From Armatimonadota bacterium (GTDB lineage: Bacteria > Armatimonadota > HRBIN16): a stretch of DNA of 13,573 nucleotides. Numbering within the stretch: the first letter of the stretch is position 1; each line of letters opens with the position of its first letter. The position numbers were made by a program, and so were the translations under genes. Location: assembly GCA_028275265.1 (NCBI GenBank), contig JAPWUZ010000040.1:1-13573 (forward strand). Direction: 5' to 3'. Of this stretch, positions 1 to 7,520 are shown piece by piece. The notes under the pieces are model-generated. The model worked only from the letters and a program-made list of their open reading frames with translations, did not search any database and was not told the origin of the DNA.

Positions 1-416
1 TGCTCGAGGAAGCCGAAATCAGCGAGTACGAAAACCTGGCAAGCATCACCAACCCGACGGAGCAGCAGAAACAGCGCATGCAGCAGATCGAGCAGAAATC
101 GCGGCAACTGAATGAGGAACTCTCGCAGCTGCGCCAGAAGAACCCCCCCACCGAACAGGATACGCAGCGCATCAATCAACTCACCGCTATCGAGAACCGT
201 AACAAGGAGGTGTTGATGCAGCTGCAGGACCAGTTTGAGCAGCAGCTCAACGCCCGGCGCGACGAGATGATTAACCAGATGCTGCAGGACATTCGTAAAG
301 CGGTAGCAGCAGTTGCTCAGGAGAAGAAACTGGCGGTCGTCTTCGACAGCACACAGGTGCTTTACGCTTCCAACGACATCACTGGCGATGTCATCAAACG
401 ACTTAACAAGAAATAG
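1..416 (+). CDS. skp: OmpH/Skp-family periplasmic chaperone, 5' end missing
   Basis: The reading frame is open from the left edge (first whole codon at base 3) to the TAG at 414-416, so the N-terminus and signal peptide lie outside the window. The visible 137 residues are a charged, Gln/Glu-rich helical region of the kind that forms the coiled-coil tentacles of Skp, followed by the typical OmpH C-terminus: a helix containing VAQEKKLAVVFD, then VLYASNDITGDVIKRL, in which the D-[IV]-T-x-x-[VI] ending is characteristic. Skp/OmpH is a periplasmic trimer that holds unfolded outer-membrane beta-barrel proteins before BAM inserts them. In many diderms the gene sits between bamA and lpxD, as the downstream lpx genes suggest here. 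An internal ATG at 78 begins an open stretch but is unlikely to be the true start because the frame continues upstream with OmpH-like sequence. Confidence 0.88.
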   Translation, partial: LEEAEISEYENLASITNPTEQQKQRMQQIEQKSRQLNEELSQLRQKNPPTEQDTQRINQLTAIENRNKEVLMQLQDQFEQQLNARRDEMINQMLQDIRKAVAAVAQEKKLAVVFDSTQVLYASNDITGDVIKRLNKK

Positions 417-1416
417 CCGGTTGGCTATCTTGCTCGGGTCAGCGCTGGTGGCTGGGGTCTGCCTGGTCGGTTGTGCCAGAACTCCACCGCAAAAGATGGT
501 TTCCATTCAGTGGCGAGCCCTGTTGATATACCATCCTCTCTGGGAATCACAGCAAATCGGGCGGAACTCCCAGCCACCCCGTGCCCGTGCTGCAACCGAC
601 CAGAGGTTTCCGGCGCACTTTTCACTGCCGCAGACAACGTTGCAGCCGCTTCAGACGCCGGAGTCGGAACGAAGGCGTCAGCGTATCGCACAGGCTTCTG
701 CCCAGCAGCAACAGGCACTGGATGCTCGTTTGCGACAGATGGAGGCGCGTCTGCTTCAGGAGGAGCTGGCACAGCTGGAGGCGGAGCAAAAGACGGAGGT
801 AGAACTGGCACGCCAGCAGCTGCTGCAGCAGGCAGAGCAGCAGATAGCAGACGCTCTGCGTCAACACCATTTGCCGCAGGCAGACGCCGAAATCAGGCGA
901 CTGGTGTTGCAGCGGCTGGTCCGTATCCGCCCCGACCAGCGCGATGCCCTGAACTCTCGTCTGCAAGAGGTGGAAGCGGAACAGCTGCGCCTTTCGGAGT
1001 CGCTCCAGCAGAGGCTGGCAGCCATCGCGGAAGAGACTGCCCGCCGCATCCGTGAGCGCGAAGAAGCCATTGAGCAGGAATACCAACGCAAACGTGAGGA
1101 ACTGCGGCAGAAGAGCGCCGCTCGCTTACAGGCAGAGCAACTTCGCGCCAGCATACAGATACGCGCTTTTGCCGATACGGCAAAGCCGGTCGTTTTCCCG
1201 CGAACTACCCTGAAGACGCCAATCGGGGAATCCCGCGCCATGCCGCCGCCTTCCGCACCTGTGTTCACCCGCGAGGACGTCCGCTTGCTGATAGAACAGG
1301 ATGTCAAACAGAGGGTGGAGGCGATATGCCGCAGGCATCGCTGGAAACCCGTCTGGCAGGCACGAGCGGGGATACCGGATGTCACTGCACAAATCGCTCT
1401 GGAGATGTCCCCATGA
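388..1416 (+). CDS. Predicted coiled-coil outer-membrane lipoprotein, Skp-like
   Basis: No named family was recognised. With the ATG at 388 the protein has 342 residues and begins with a lipoprotein signal peptide: Arg8 and Arg11, a hydrophobic core, and the lipobox LVGC ending at Cys29. The residue after Cys29 is Ala, which in proteobacterial sorting favours the outer membrane. Residues about 92-163 and 190-254 are Gln/Glu/Arg/Leu-rich and look like long coiled coils. A Pro-rich linker follows, then a small C-terminal unit (about 298-342) whose end, PDVTAQIALEM, resembles the NDITGDVIKRL ending of the Skp gene just upstream. I infer a lipid-anchored Skp/OmpH relative acting in outer-membrane assembly. 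The start is uncertain: ATG 388 overlaps skp by 29 bases and gives a charged n-region, while TTG 421 would give a shorter signal lacking those arginines. Neither has a clear ribosome binding site. The stop overlaps lpxD by four bases. Confidence 0.72.
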   Translation: MSSNDLTRNSRLAILLGSALVAGVCLVGCARTPPQKMVSIQWRALLIYHPLWESQQIGRNSQPPRARAATDQRFPAHFSLPQTTLQPLQTPESERRRQRIAQASAQQQQALDARLRQMEARLLQEELAQLEAEQKTEVELARQQLLQQAEQQIADALRQHHLPQADAEIRRLVLQRLVRIRPDQRDALNSRLQEVEAEQLRLSESLQQRLAAIAEETARRIREREEAIEQEYQRKREELRQKSAARLQAEQLRASIQIRAFADTAKPVVFPRTTLKTPIGESRAMPPPSAPVFTREDVRLLIEQDVKQRVEAICRRHRWKPVWQARAGIPDVTAQIALEMSP

Positions 1417-2444
1417 AGCTAACGGTGCAAGCACTGGCACAGCGTCTGAACGCACAGGTGGAGGGTGATGCAGACACGCTCATCACCGGGGTGTCTTCCA
1501 TCGAGTTCGCACAGCAAGGGGACGTGGTGTTTGCGGAATCACCCCGCTATCTGCGACTGGCGGAACGCTGTTCGGCTTCGGCGGTCATCGTATGGCAGGA
1601 CGCGCCGTCTATCGGCAAGACTCTTCTGCGTGTCGCATCGCCCCGGCAAGCCTTTCTGGAGGCACTCCGCATTTTCGCCCCCGAGCCTCGACATCCGCAA
1701 GGAATCGACCTGAACGCGGTCATCTCACCCGATGCCGATATTGCAGAGGATGTCGCTATCGGCGCGGGGTGCGTGATCGAGGCGGGGGCGCGCATCGGTC
1801 AGGGTAGCGTTCTGTATCCTCTGTGCTACATCGGGCGGGACGTACGGATAGGCGAGCAGTGTATACTGTATCCGAACGTGACGCTGATGCATGGCGCCAG
1901 GCTGGGCAATCGGGTGATAGTGCATTCGGGCACTGTTATCGGTGCAGACGGTTTTGGTTATGTCACGGTGGACGGCGTGCACCACAAGGTACCGCACATC
2001 GGCACGGTGGAGATTGGTGACGACGTGGAGATTGGCGCCAATGTGTGTATTGACCGCGCAAAAGCCGGTGTGACTCGCGTTGGCTCAGGCACGAAGATTG
2101 ACAATCTGGTACATATCGCGCATAATGTGCAGATTGGAGAGAATTGCCTTTTAGTGGCGCAGGTAGGCATTGCTGGCAGTTCGCAGCTGGGGCGGTACGT
2201 GGTGCTGGCAGGGCAGGTGGGCGTCGCAGACCACGTGAGTATCGGTGACGGGGCTATCGTGGCGGCGCAGTCTGGCGTAGCGGGCAATCTGCCCGGCGGC
2301 CAGCGTTATTTTGGCAGCCCCGCCCGCGAACATGCGAAACAACTGCGCCTGATGGCATACACCAGCCGGTTACCCGAGCTGTTCGAAAGGGTCAGAGAGC
2401 TGGAGCGAAAGCTGGGTTCGTCGTCGGAGGACAGGAATGAATAG
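1413..2444 (+). CDS. lpxD: UDP-3-O-(3-hydroxyacyl)glucosamine N-acyltransferase LpxD
   Basis: LpxD catalyses the third step of lipid A synthesis in the cytoplasm, moving a 3-hydroxyacyl chain from acyl carrier protein to the 2-amino group of UDP-3-O-acylglucosamine. The protein has 343 residues, close to the E. coli length (341). Residues 1-100 form the N-terminal uridine-binding domain. From about 105 to 300 there are many imperfect hexapeptide repeats ([ILV]-G-x-x-x-x) that fold as a left-handed beta-helix. The catalytic His is seen as His237 in the motif VHIAHNV, matching His239 of E. coli. The last 35 residues form the usual C-terminal helices. The ATG at 1413 overlaps the preceding stop (ATGA) and has GGAG at 1401-1404, eight bases upstream. 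An upstream in-frame ATG at 1326 would extend into the lipoprotein gene and is rejected. Confidence 0.96.
   Translation: MKLTVQALAQRLNAQVEGDADTLITGVSSIEFAQQGDVVFAESPRYLRLAERCSASAVIVWQDAPSIGKTLLRVASPRQAFLEALRIFAPEPRHPQGIDLNAVISPDADIAEDVAIGAGCVIEAGARIGQGSVLYPLCYIGRDVRIGEQCILYPNVTLMHGARLGNRVIVHSGTVIGADGFGYVTVDGVHHKVPHIGTVEIGDDVEIGANVCIDRAKAGVTRVGSGTKIDNLVHIAHNVQIGENCLLVAQVGIAGSSQLGRYVVLAGQVGVADHVSIGDGAIVAAQSGVAGNLPGGQRYFGSPAREHAKQLRLMAYTSRLPELFERVRELERKLGSSSEDRNE
2426..2430 (+). promoter_or_regulatory. Ribosome binding site of lpxC
   Basis: The sequence GGAGG lies six bases before the ATG at 2437, inside the 3' end of lpxD. It supports this start and shows that lpxC can recruit ribosomes itself as well as by coupling to lpxD. 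Confidence 0.7.
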
Positions 2445-3258
2445 GCAGTGCACGCTGCGGGAATCGGTATGTGTGGAAGGGATTGGCGTGCACACGGGCA
2501 AGCCGTGCCGGGTAACGCTGCGACCTGCAGACGAGAATGTGGGCATCGTTTTTCACGTGAGCGGACAACAGATCCCCGCGCTAGCGGAATACGTGGTTTC
2601 TACAGACAGGTGCACCACTCTGGGTGTGGATGGGGTGCGCGTGATGACGGTAGAGCATCTGCTCTCTGCGATGGCAGGCGTGGGCCTAGATAACGCCTAC
2701 ATCGATGTGGACGGAGAGGAGATACCGGTTTTGGATGGCAGTGCAAAGCCGTGGGCGGAATGTTTCTATCGGGTGGGGTTGCGTGAACAATGCGCAGAGC
2801 GACAGCGCATCCACCTGACGCGCCCGGTATCGGTGATGGCTGGTGACCGGGGAATCTGGGCGATGCCGCATGCCGAGCGATTGCTCATTGCGACGGTGCA
2901 CTACGATCACCCGCTGGTGGGTACGCAGGTAGCGTGGTTCCCTCTGGATAAGATAAACTATCTGGAGGAGATAGCGCCTGCTCGCACCTTCGGCTTCTGG
3001 GAAGAGGTACAGCCGTTGCTAGCACGCGGGAAAGCGCGTGGGGGGAGTCTGGACAATGCGCTGGTGATTTTCCCCGACCGCTATAGCACGCCCTTGCGCT
3101 TCCCGGACGAGGTGCTCAGGCATAAAGTGCTGGACATTATCGGCGACCTCGCGCTGGTGGGCGCACAGGTAGAGGCGCTGTTCGTGGCAGTCAAACCCAG
3201 CCATACTCTCAACACCGCCTTCGCACTGGTATTACGACAGACGATACAGGGGGAATGA
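2437..3258 (+). CDS. lpxC: UDP-3-O-acyl-N-acetylglucosamine deacetylase LpxC
   Basis: LpxC is the zinc deacetylase that performs the committed step of lipid A synthesis, removing the acetyl group from UDP-3-O-acyl-GlcNAc in the cytoplasm. The 273-residue protein is a little shorter than E. coli LpxC (305) and is not fused to FabZ, as it is in Bacteroidetes. All key residues are visible: Glu73-His74 in TVEHLLSA (catalytic base and zinc ligand), His229 and Asp233 in RHKVLDIIGD (zinc ligands, same spacing as H238/D242 of E. coli), and His256 in KPSHTLN (the H265 equivalent). The ATG at 2437 has GGAGG at 2426-2430 and overlaps the lpxD stop by eight bases. It lies between lpxD and fabZ, unlike E. 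coli, where lpxC lies in the cell-division cluster. Confidence 0.96.
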   Translation: MNRQCTLRESVCVEGIGVHTGKPCRVTLRPADENVGIVFHVSGQQIPALAEYVVSTDRCTTLGVDGVRVMTVEHLLSAMAGVGLDNAYIDVDGEEIPVLDGSAKPWAECFYRVGLREQCAERQRIHLTRPVSVMAGDRGIWAMPHAERLLIATVHYDHPLVGTQVAWFPLDKINYLEEIAPARTFGFWEEVQPLLARGKARGGSLDNALVIFPDRYSTPLRFPDEVLRHKVLDIIGDLALVGAQVEALFVAVKPSHTLNTAFALVLRQTIQGE

Positions 3259-3261
3259 AAA

Positions 3262-3774
3262 ATGATAGGACCAAACGGCGTTCTGGACGTGGAAGCGGTT
3301 CGCGAAATACTGCCGCACCGCTATCCACTGCTGTTGGTGGACCGCATTCTGGAGCTGGAGCCCGGCAAGCGGGCAGTGGGGCTGAAAAACGTCACCATCA
3401 ATGAAGAGTTTTTCAACGGGCATTTTCCGGGTCAAGCCATCATGCCGGGTGTGCTGGTGGTGGAGGCGATGGCTCAGGTGGGAGGCGTATTGATGTTGTC
3501 GTTACCGGAGCATCGCCACAAACTGGCTTATATCGGAGGTATCGACAAAGTGCGCTTCCGCAAGCCGGTGGTGCCGGGTGATACGCTCATCACCGAGGTA
3601 GAGGTGCTGCGTTTTCGCGGCAGCACCGGTAAAGTGCGCGTGGTCGGGCGCGTGAACGGTCAGGTGGTGGCGGAAGCGGAGATGATTTTCGCGCTGGTGG
3701 AACGCCGCAAAAACGGCAACCAGGCGCAGGAATCACCGGAAAACTCTACCGTCGATGAAGGAAACAATCAGTGA
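3262..3774 (+). CDS. fabZ: 3-hydroxyacyl-[acyl-carrier-protein] dehydratase FabZ
   Basis: FabZ dehydrates 3-hydroxyacyl-ACP in type II fatty-acid synthesis. It competes with LpxA and LpxD for the same hydroxyacyl-ACP pool, which is the usual reason it lies within lpx operons. The hotdog fold is shown by the N-terminal LPHRYPLLLVDRI motif, the catalytic His54 in NGHFPGQAIMPG, and Glu68 in VEAMAQVGG. The protein has 170 residues; E. coli FabZ has 151, and the excess is a hydrophilic C-terminal tail of about 20 residues rich in Asn, Gln, Glu and Ser after the ALVERR segment. The ATG at 3262 is three bases after the lpxC stop and has AGGGGGA at 3248-3254, seven bases away. The stop TGA shares one base with the lpxA ATG at 3774. 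Confidence 0.96.
   Translation: MIGPNGVLDVEAVREILPHRYPLLLVDRILELEPGKRAVGLKNVTINEEFFNGHFPGQAIMPGVLVVEAMAQVGGVLMLSLPEHRHKLAYIGGIDKVRFRKPVVPGDTLITEVEVLRFRGSTGKVRVVGRVNGQVVAEAEMIFALVERRKNGNQAQESPENSTVDEGNNQ
3757..3762 (+). promoter_or_regulatory. Ribosome binding site of lpxA
   Basis: GAAGGA within the last codons of fabZ lies 8 bases before GTG 3771 and 11 before ATG 3774. It supports a start at one of these two codons rather than at ATG 3789, which has no comparable site. Confidence 0.55.
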
Positions 3775-4595
3775 TGGGCATACACACTATGGCGCATTCC
3801 AAGATTCATCCAACGGCCATCATCCACCCAACGGCGGAACTGGCTCCAGACGTAGAGATAGGTCCTTACAGCATCGTCGGCGCGCATGTATATATCGGCG
3901 AGGGCACCATTCTCGAGTCGCACGTGGTCGTGGAGAAGTGGACGACCATCGGTTCCTATTGCCACATCTTCCACAGTGCGATCCTGGGTGGTCCCCCACA
4001 GGACACGAAGTTCAAGGGCGAGCGCAGCTACCTGCGCATCGGCGACCGCAACATTATCCGCGAGTTTGTCACCATCCATCGTGCTACCGGTGAAGAGGAA
4101 GCCACCGTCATCGGCAACGACAACATGATTATGGGTTACGTGCATATCGGGCACAACTGTAAGCTGGGCAATGGCATTATCATTGCCAATCAGGCGGGCA
4201 TCAGCGGGCACGTCATCGTCGAAGACCACGTGGTTTTCGGCGGGATGGTGGGCGTACATCAGTACACCCGCATCGGCAAACTGGCTATGCTGGGCGGAAT
4301 GTCCAAAGTGGTGCAGGACGTTCCTCCCTTCATGATGGTGGATGGACGTCCCGCGGAGGTGCTGGACCTGAACACCATCGGTCTGCGCAGGCATGGCATT
4401 CCCCCTGCGGTGCGAGCGGGGCTGAGGCAGGCATACAAACTGTTGTACCGCTCGAAGCTCAACATGTCGCAGGCGATTGAAGCCATCGAGGAGGAGGTGG
4501 AACCCAGCCCCGAGCGCGATTACCTGCTGGATTTCCTGCGCAGTATCCGTAAGGGATTTGGTGGGCGTGCCAACGACCCGCGCGGTATGCGGTGA
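3774..4595 (+). CDS. lpxA: UDP-N-acetylglucosamine O-acyltransferase LpxA
   Basis: LpxA starts lipid A synthesis by transferring a 3-hydroxyacyl chain from ACP to the 3-hydroxyl of UDP-GlcNAc. From the ATG at 3774 the protein has 273 residues (E. coli 262). A left-handed beta-helix of hexapeptide repeats occupies about 8-195, followed by a helical C-terminal domain containing RQAYKLLYRS. The catalytic His is His127 in VHIGHNC, equivalent to E. coli His125, and the IGDRNIIREFVTIHR segment is typical of the family. Gly175 occupies the chain-length ruler position (Gly173 of E. coli), which suggests a long primary acyl chain. The start could also be GTG 3771, better spaced from GAAGGA at 3757-3762, or ATG 3789, which gives the shortest N-terminus; all are in frame. 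The gene overlaps lpxB by four bases (GTGA). Confidence 0.96.
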   Translation: MGIHTMAHSKIHPTAIIHPTAELAPDVEIGPYSIVGAHVYIGEGTILESHVVVEKWTTIGSYCHIFHSAILGGPPQDTKFKGERSYLRIGDRNIIREFVTIHRATGEEEATVIGNDNMIMGYVHIGHNCKLGNGIIIANQAGISGHVIVEDHVVFGGMVGVHQYTRIGKLAMLGGMSKVVQDVPPFMMVDGRPAEVLDLNTIGLRRHGIPPAVRAGLRQAYKLLYRSKLNMSQAIEAIEEEVEPSPERDYLLDFLRSIRKGFGGRANDPRGMR

Positions 4596-5761
4596 AAAGA
4601 CCGGTAACCATTTTCTGCGTGGCAGGAGAAGCCAGCGGCGATGCCAGCTGCGCTGCACTGGTGCAGGCGGTGCGCGAGCGGCTGCCGGACGCACACTTCC
4701 GGGGCGTCGGCGGGCGACTCATGGCGAAAGCGGGAGTGCAGCTGCTTTACGATAGCAGCCGGTGGGGCGCGGTGGGGGTGGTGGAAGCGTTGCGCGTTGC
4801 ACCTGCGCTGTGGCTGGCACAGCAAAACCTGAAGCGTCGGCTGACACAGGAGCCCCCCGACCTACTGGTGCTGGTGGATTTCGGCGCATTCAATGTGCCT
4901 CTGGCGAAATGGGCAAAAGCGAGAGGGATGAAGGTGTTCTATTACTTTCCGCCCGGCTCATGGCGCAGGCATCTGCCCCGGCGCAACGACCTTCCACACT
5001 GCACCGACTGCATCGTCACGCCGTTTCCCTGGTCAGCTGCGCTGCTAAGGCAGGCGGGAGCAAACGCGCATTTTGTGGGGCATCCGCTGCTGGACAGGGT
5101 GCGCCCTTCGCTGAGCGAAGACGAGTTCTGCGCAAGGCTGCAGGTAAACCCCACCGGTTTGCGCGTCGGTTTGCTACCGGGTAGCCGCCGGCAGGAGGTG
5201 CGCTCGTTATTGCCCATCATGCGTCGGGCGGCAGAACTGCTCGCCGAACAGAAGCCCGGAGCGCAGTTCGTTCTCGCGCTCGCGCCGTCAATGCAGGATG
5301 AGGAAATTCAAAGTGTCTTTGCCGGATGCACCGTGCCGTGGCGGATCGCTCGCGAAATGACCTACGATGTGATAGCATACAGCCACCTGCTGTGGTGCTG
5401 TTCGGGCACAGCCACGCTGGAAGCAGCGATACTGGGCACACCCATGATTATCCTGTACCGCGTTTCGCGGCTGATGGAGCTGGAGTACCATATCCGAAAG
5501 CGGGCGCTGAACCTCACCTTCATCGGTTTGCCCAATCTGATTGCACAGCGAGACATTTGTCCGGAGCTGCTACAGCACTCTGCGACGCCGCAAAACATCG
5601 TGGCTCACTCGTTGAATCTTTTGCCGGGCACCGAAGGGCACCGGCTACAACGGGAAGCCCTGCAAGAGGTAAAATCGGTACTGGGAGAGCCGGGTGCGAC
5701 CGACCGTGCCGCGCACCTGCTCCTGCAATGTCTGGAAGTGGACCATGCCGACCCGAGATGA
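4592..5761 (+). CDS. lpxB: Lipid-A-disaccharide synthase LpxB, divergent
   Basis: LpxB is a membrane-associated GT-B (family GT19) enzyme that joins lipid X and UDP-2,3-diacylglucosamine into the beta-1,6 disaccharide of lipid A. The 389-residue protein has the N-terminal VAGEASGD and RGVGGRLM motifs, VGHPLLD near the middle, LLPGSRRQEV, CSGTATLE and IGLPNLIAQRD, all typical of LpxB. Asp96 in VDFGAFN matches the essential Asp98 of E. coli. Two usually conserved segments differ: the family's D-x-P-[DG]-F-N is DFGAFN here, and the usual S-P-Q-x-W-A-W segment is FPPGSWRR. The GTG start overlaps the lpxA stop (GTGA), with no obvious ribosome binding site, so translation is probably coupled. No lpxI or lpxH lies between lpxA and lpxB. 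The 3' end overlaps msbA by 17 bases. Confidence 0.92.
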   Translation: MKRPVTIFCVAGEASGDASCAALVQAVRERLPDAHFRGVGGRLMAKAGVQLLYDSSRWGAVGVVEALRVAPALWLAQQNLKRRLTQEPPDLLVLVDFGAFNVPLAKWAKARGMKVFYYFPPGSWRRHLPRRNDLPHCTDCIVTPFPWSAALLRQAGANAHFVGHPLLDRVRPSLSEDEFCARLQVNPTGLRVGLLPGSRRQEVRSLLPIMRRAAELLAEQKPGAQFVLALAPSMQDEEIQSVFAGCTVPWRIAREMTYDVIAYSHLLWCCSGTATLEAAILGTPMIILYRVSRLMELEYHIRKRALNLTFIGLPNLIAQRDICPELLQHSATPQNIVAHSLNLLPGTEGHRLQREALQEVKSVLGEPGATDRAAHLLLQCLEVDHADPR

Positions 5762-7520
5762 CAAACAACTTCAAAGAAGGTTGTGGCGAGACCTCAAGCC
5801 GCACCTGAAGTACATCATCCTCGGCTTGATTTGCGCAGCGGGAGCACAGGCGATTACCCTGCGCATCTTCGCGCTCACCCGTGAGGTGGTCAACGCGGCA
5901 CAACTGCACCGCGATGTGAGCCAGCTCAACCGGGTGAGCCTTATTGTGATCGGCGCGTTCCTCATCAAGTTCGTTTTTGCCTACGGGCAAACCTATTACC
6001 TCTCGCTGGCTATCAACCGCTTTACCATGCGCCTGCGTGAGAGGGTGTATGAGCACCTGCAGAGCCTGTCGCTTTCCTACTTCACTCATCGCCGCACCGG
6101 CGCGCTGATGTCGGTGCTGACCAACGATATCAACGCCATCTCTAACGGCGGCGCCCTGTTGAAGGATATGGTAGCGGCACCTATCGGACTGATAGGTGGT
6201 CTGGTATGGCTGTTCGTCATTTCGTGGAAGCTGTCGCTGATTGCGTTGGTAGGCGTGCCGTTGATGGCGGTCATTATCCGTGCCATTGGAAGGCGCATGC
6301 GCTACATCGGTCAGCAGACACAGCTGCGCCTGGAAGACGTTACGACGGTGATGCAGGAAACCATTGCCGGGGTGCGCACCATCAAAGCCTTTGCCACCGA
6401 GCCGAGGGAAATTCAGCGTTTCAAAGAGCGTAACTACCTGTCGTACCGTGCCATGATGGACGGCGTGCGCACCAGCGCCGCATTGCGCCCCCTGATTGAA
6501 CTCATCGGAGCGGGTGGAATCGCCTTCGTGCTGTGGTACGGCGGTCATCTGATTGTGCGGGGTGAGCTGGACTTCGGCGGTCTGGGCAGTTTCCTGCTGA
6601 CACTGAACCTGGTGGCCCAGAGTATGCAGACATTGGGCGGCATCAACGTGACCCGCCAGCAGGTGCTGGCAGCAGCGGAGCGCGTGTATCGCGAGGTGCT
6701 GGATGTCCATCCCGAAGTACAGGAACTGCCCGGCGCGCCTCCGATGCCGCCTATTGTTGGGCATGTGCGCTTCGAGGAGGTGAGCTTCGCCTATCACCGC
6801 GAGGGACGTCTGGTGCTGGATAACGTCTCCTTCGAGATGAAACCGGGCAGCGTGGTAGCGGTGGTGGGGCACAGCGGGGCGGGCAAAAGCACCCTCGCCG
6901 ACCTGATACCGCGCTTCTATGACCCCACCGCGGGACGGGTGCTGATCGATGGCATAGATATCCGCACGGTGCAGATAGCCTCGCTGCGCAAACAGATTGG
7001 TATCGTGCCTCAGGAGACCCTGCTGTTCGCAGGCACCATCCGCGACAACATCGCCTACGCCGACCCCGACGCCACCGACGAGCAGGTGATGGAGGCGGCG
7101 AAAGCCGCTCACGCCCACGAGTTTATCCAGCGGCTGGAGAACGGATACGAGACCCTTGTCGGCGAGCGCGGGGTGCGTCTGTCGGGCGGGGAACGACAGC
7201 GTATCGCCATCGCCCGCGCTATCCTGAAAAACCCGCGTATCCTGATTCTCGACGAGGCGACCTCCTCATTGGACACCGCCTCCGAGGCACTGGTACAACA
7301 GGCGCTGGAAGAGCTGATGCGTGGGCGCACCACGCTGGTTATCGCTCACCGCCTGAGTACGATTGTGAACGCCGACCACATACTGGTGCTGGAGCATGGG
7401 CGTATTGTGGAGCAGGGTACACATCAGGAGCTGCTCGCGCGAGGGGGTGTATATGCCCGGCTGTTCCGCAAACAGATGGGCGAGCAGGTGACACAGGAGC
7501 TGGTAGCGCAAGGTGAGTAA
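5745..7520 (+). CDS. msbA: MsbA-type lipid A exporter, ABC transporter
   Basis: A half-size ABC exporter of 591 residues with its membrane domain (about 20-290, six predicted helices) fused to an ATPase domain (about 345-591). ATPase motifs are intact: Walker A GHSGAGKS at 375-382, the signature LSGGE at 479-483, Walker B ILILDEA with Asp503-Glu504, and an H-loop in IAHRLST. MsbA homodimers flip newly made lipid A core across the inner membrane. The family assignment rests on domain type and on its place between lpxB and lipid A modification genes, since sequence alone separates MsbA poorly from other multidrug-type exporters. The ATG at 5745 has GGAAG at 5734-5738, six bases away, and gives the usual short charged N-terminus; the open frame extends upstream to 5694 but inside lpxB. 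It overlaps the next gene by eight bases. Confidence 0.9.
   Translation: MPTRDDKQLQRRLWRDLKPHLKYIILGLICAAGAQAITLRIFALTREVVNAAQLHRDVSQLNRVSLIVIGAFLIKFVFAYGQTYYLSLAINRFTMRLRERVYEHLQSLSLSYFTHRRTGALMSVLTNDINAISNGGALLKDMVAAPIGLIGGLVWLFVISWKLSLIALVGVPLMAVIIRAIGRRMRYIGQQTQLRLEDVTTVMQETIAGVRTIKAFATEPREIQRFKERNYLSYRAMMDGVRTSAALRPLIELIGAGGIAFVLWYGGHLIVRGELDFGGLGSFLLTLNLVAQSMQTLGGINVTRQQVLAAAERVYREVLDVHPEVQELPGAPPMPPIVGHVRFEEVSFAYHREGRLVLDNVSFEMKPGSVVAVVGHSGAGKSTLADLIPRFYDPTAGRVLIDGIDIRTVQIASLRKQIGIVPQETLLFAGTIRDNIAYADPDATDEQVMEAAKAAHAHEFIQRLENGYETLVGERGVRLSGGERQRIAIARAILKNPRILILDEATSSLDTASEALVQQALEELMRGRTTLVIAHRLSTIVNADHILVLEHGRIVEQGTHQELLARGGVYARLFRKQMGEQVTQELVAQGE

Noticed and set aside
471..1055. 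A 194-codon Ala/Gly-rich plus-strand frame inside the lipoprotein gene
   Set aside because: It is an out-of-frame reading with low-complexity composition; the 388-1416 frame has a signal peptide, lipobox and coiled coils.
3768..4694. A 308-codon open frame on the minus strand
   Set aside because: It mirrors the repetitive lpxA beta-helix, which gives long reverse frames; the Asp/His-rich product is typical of that artefact.
5520..7118. A 532-codon open frame on the minus strand
   Set aside because: It lies antisense to msbA and lpxB, both of which have full family motifs. Its product is His/Gln/Asp-rich with no domain, as expected from the reverse reading of high-GC codons.
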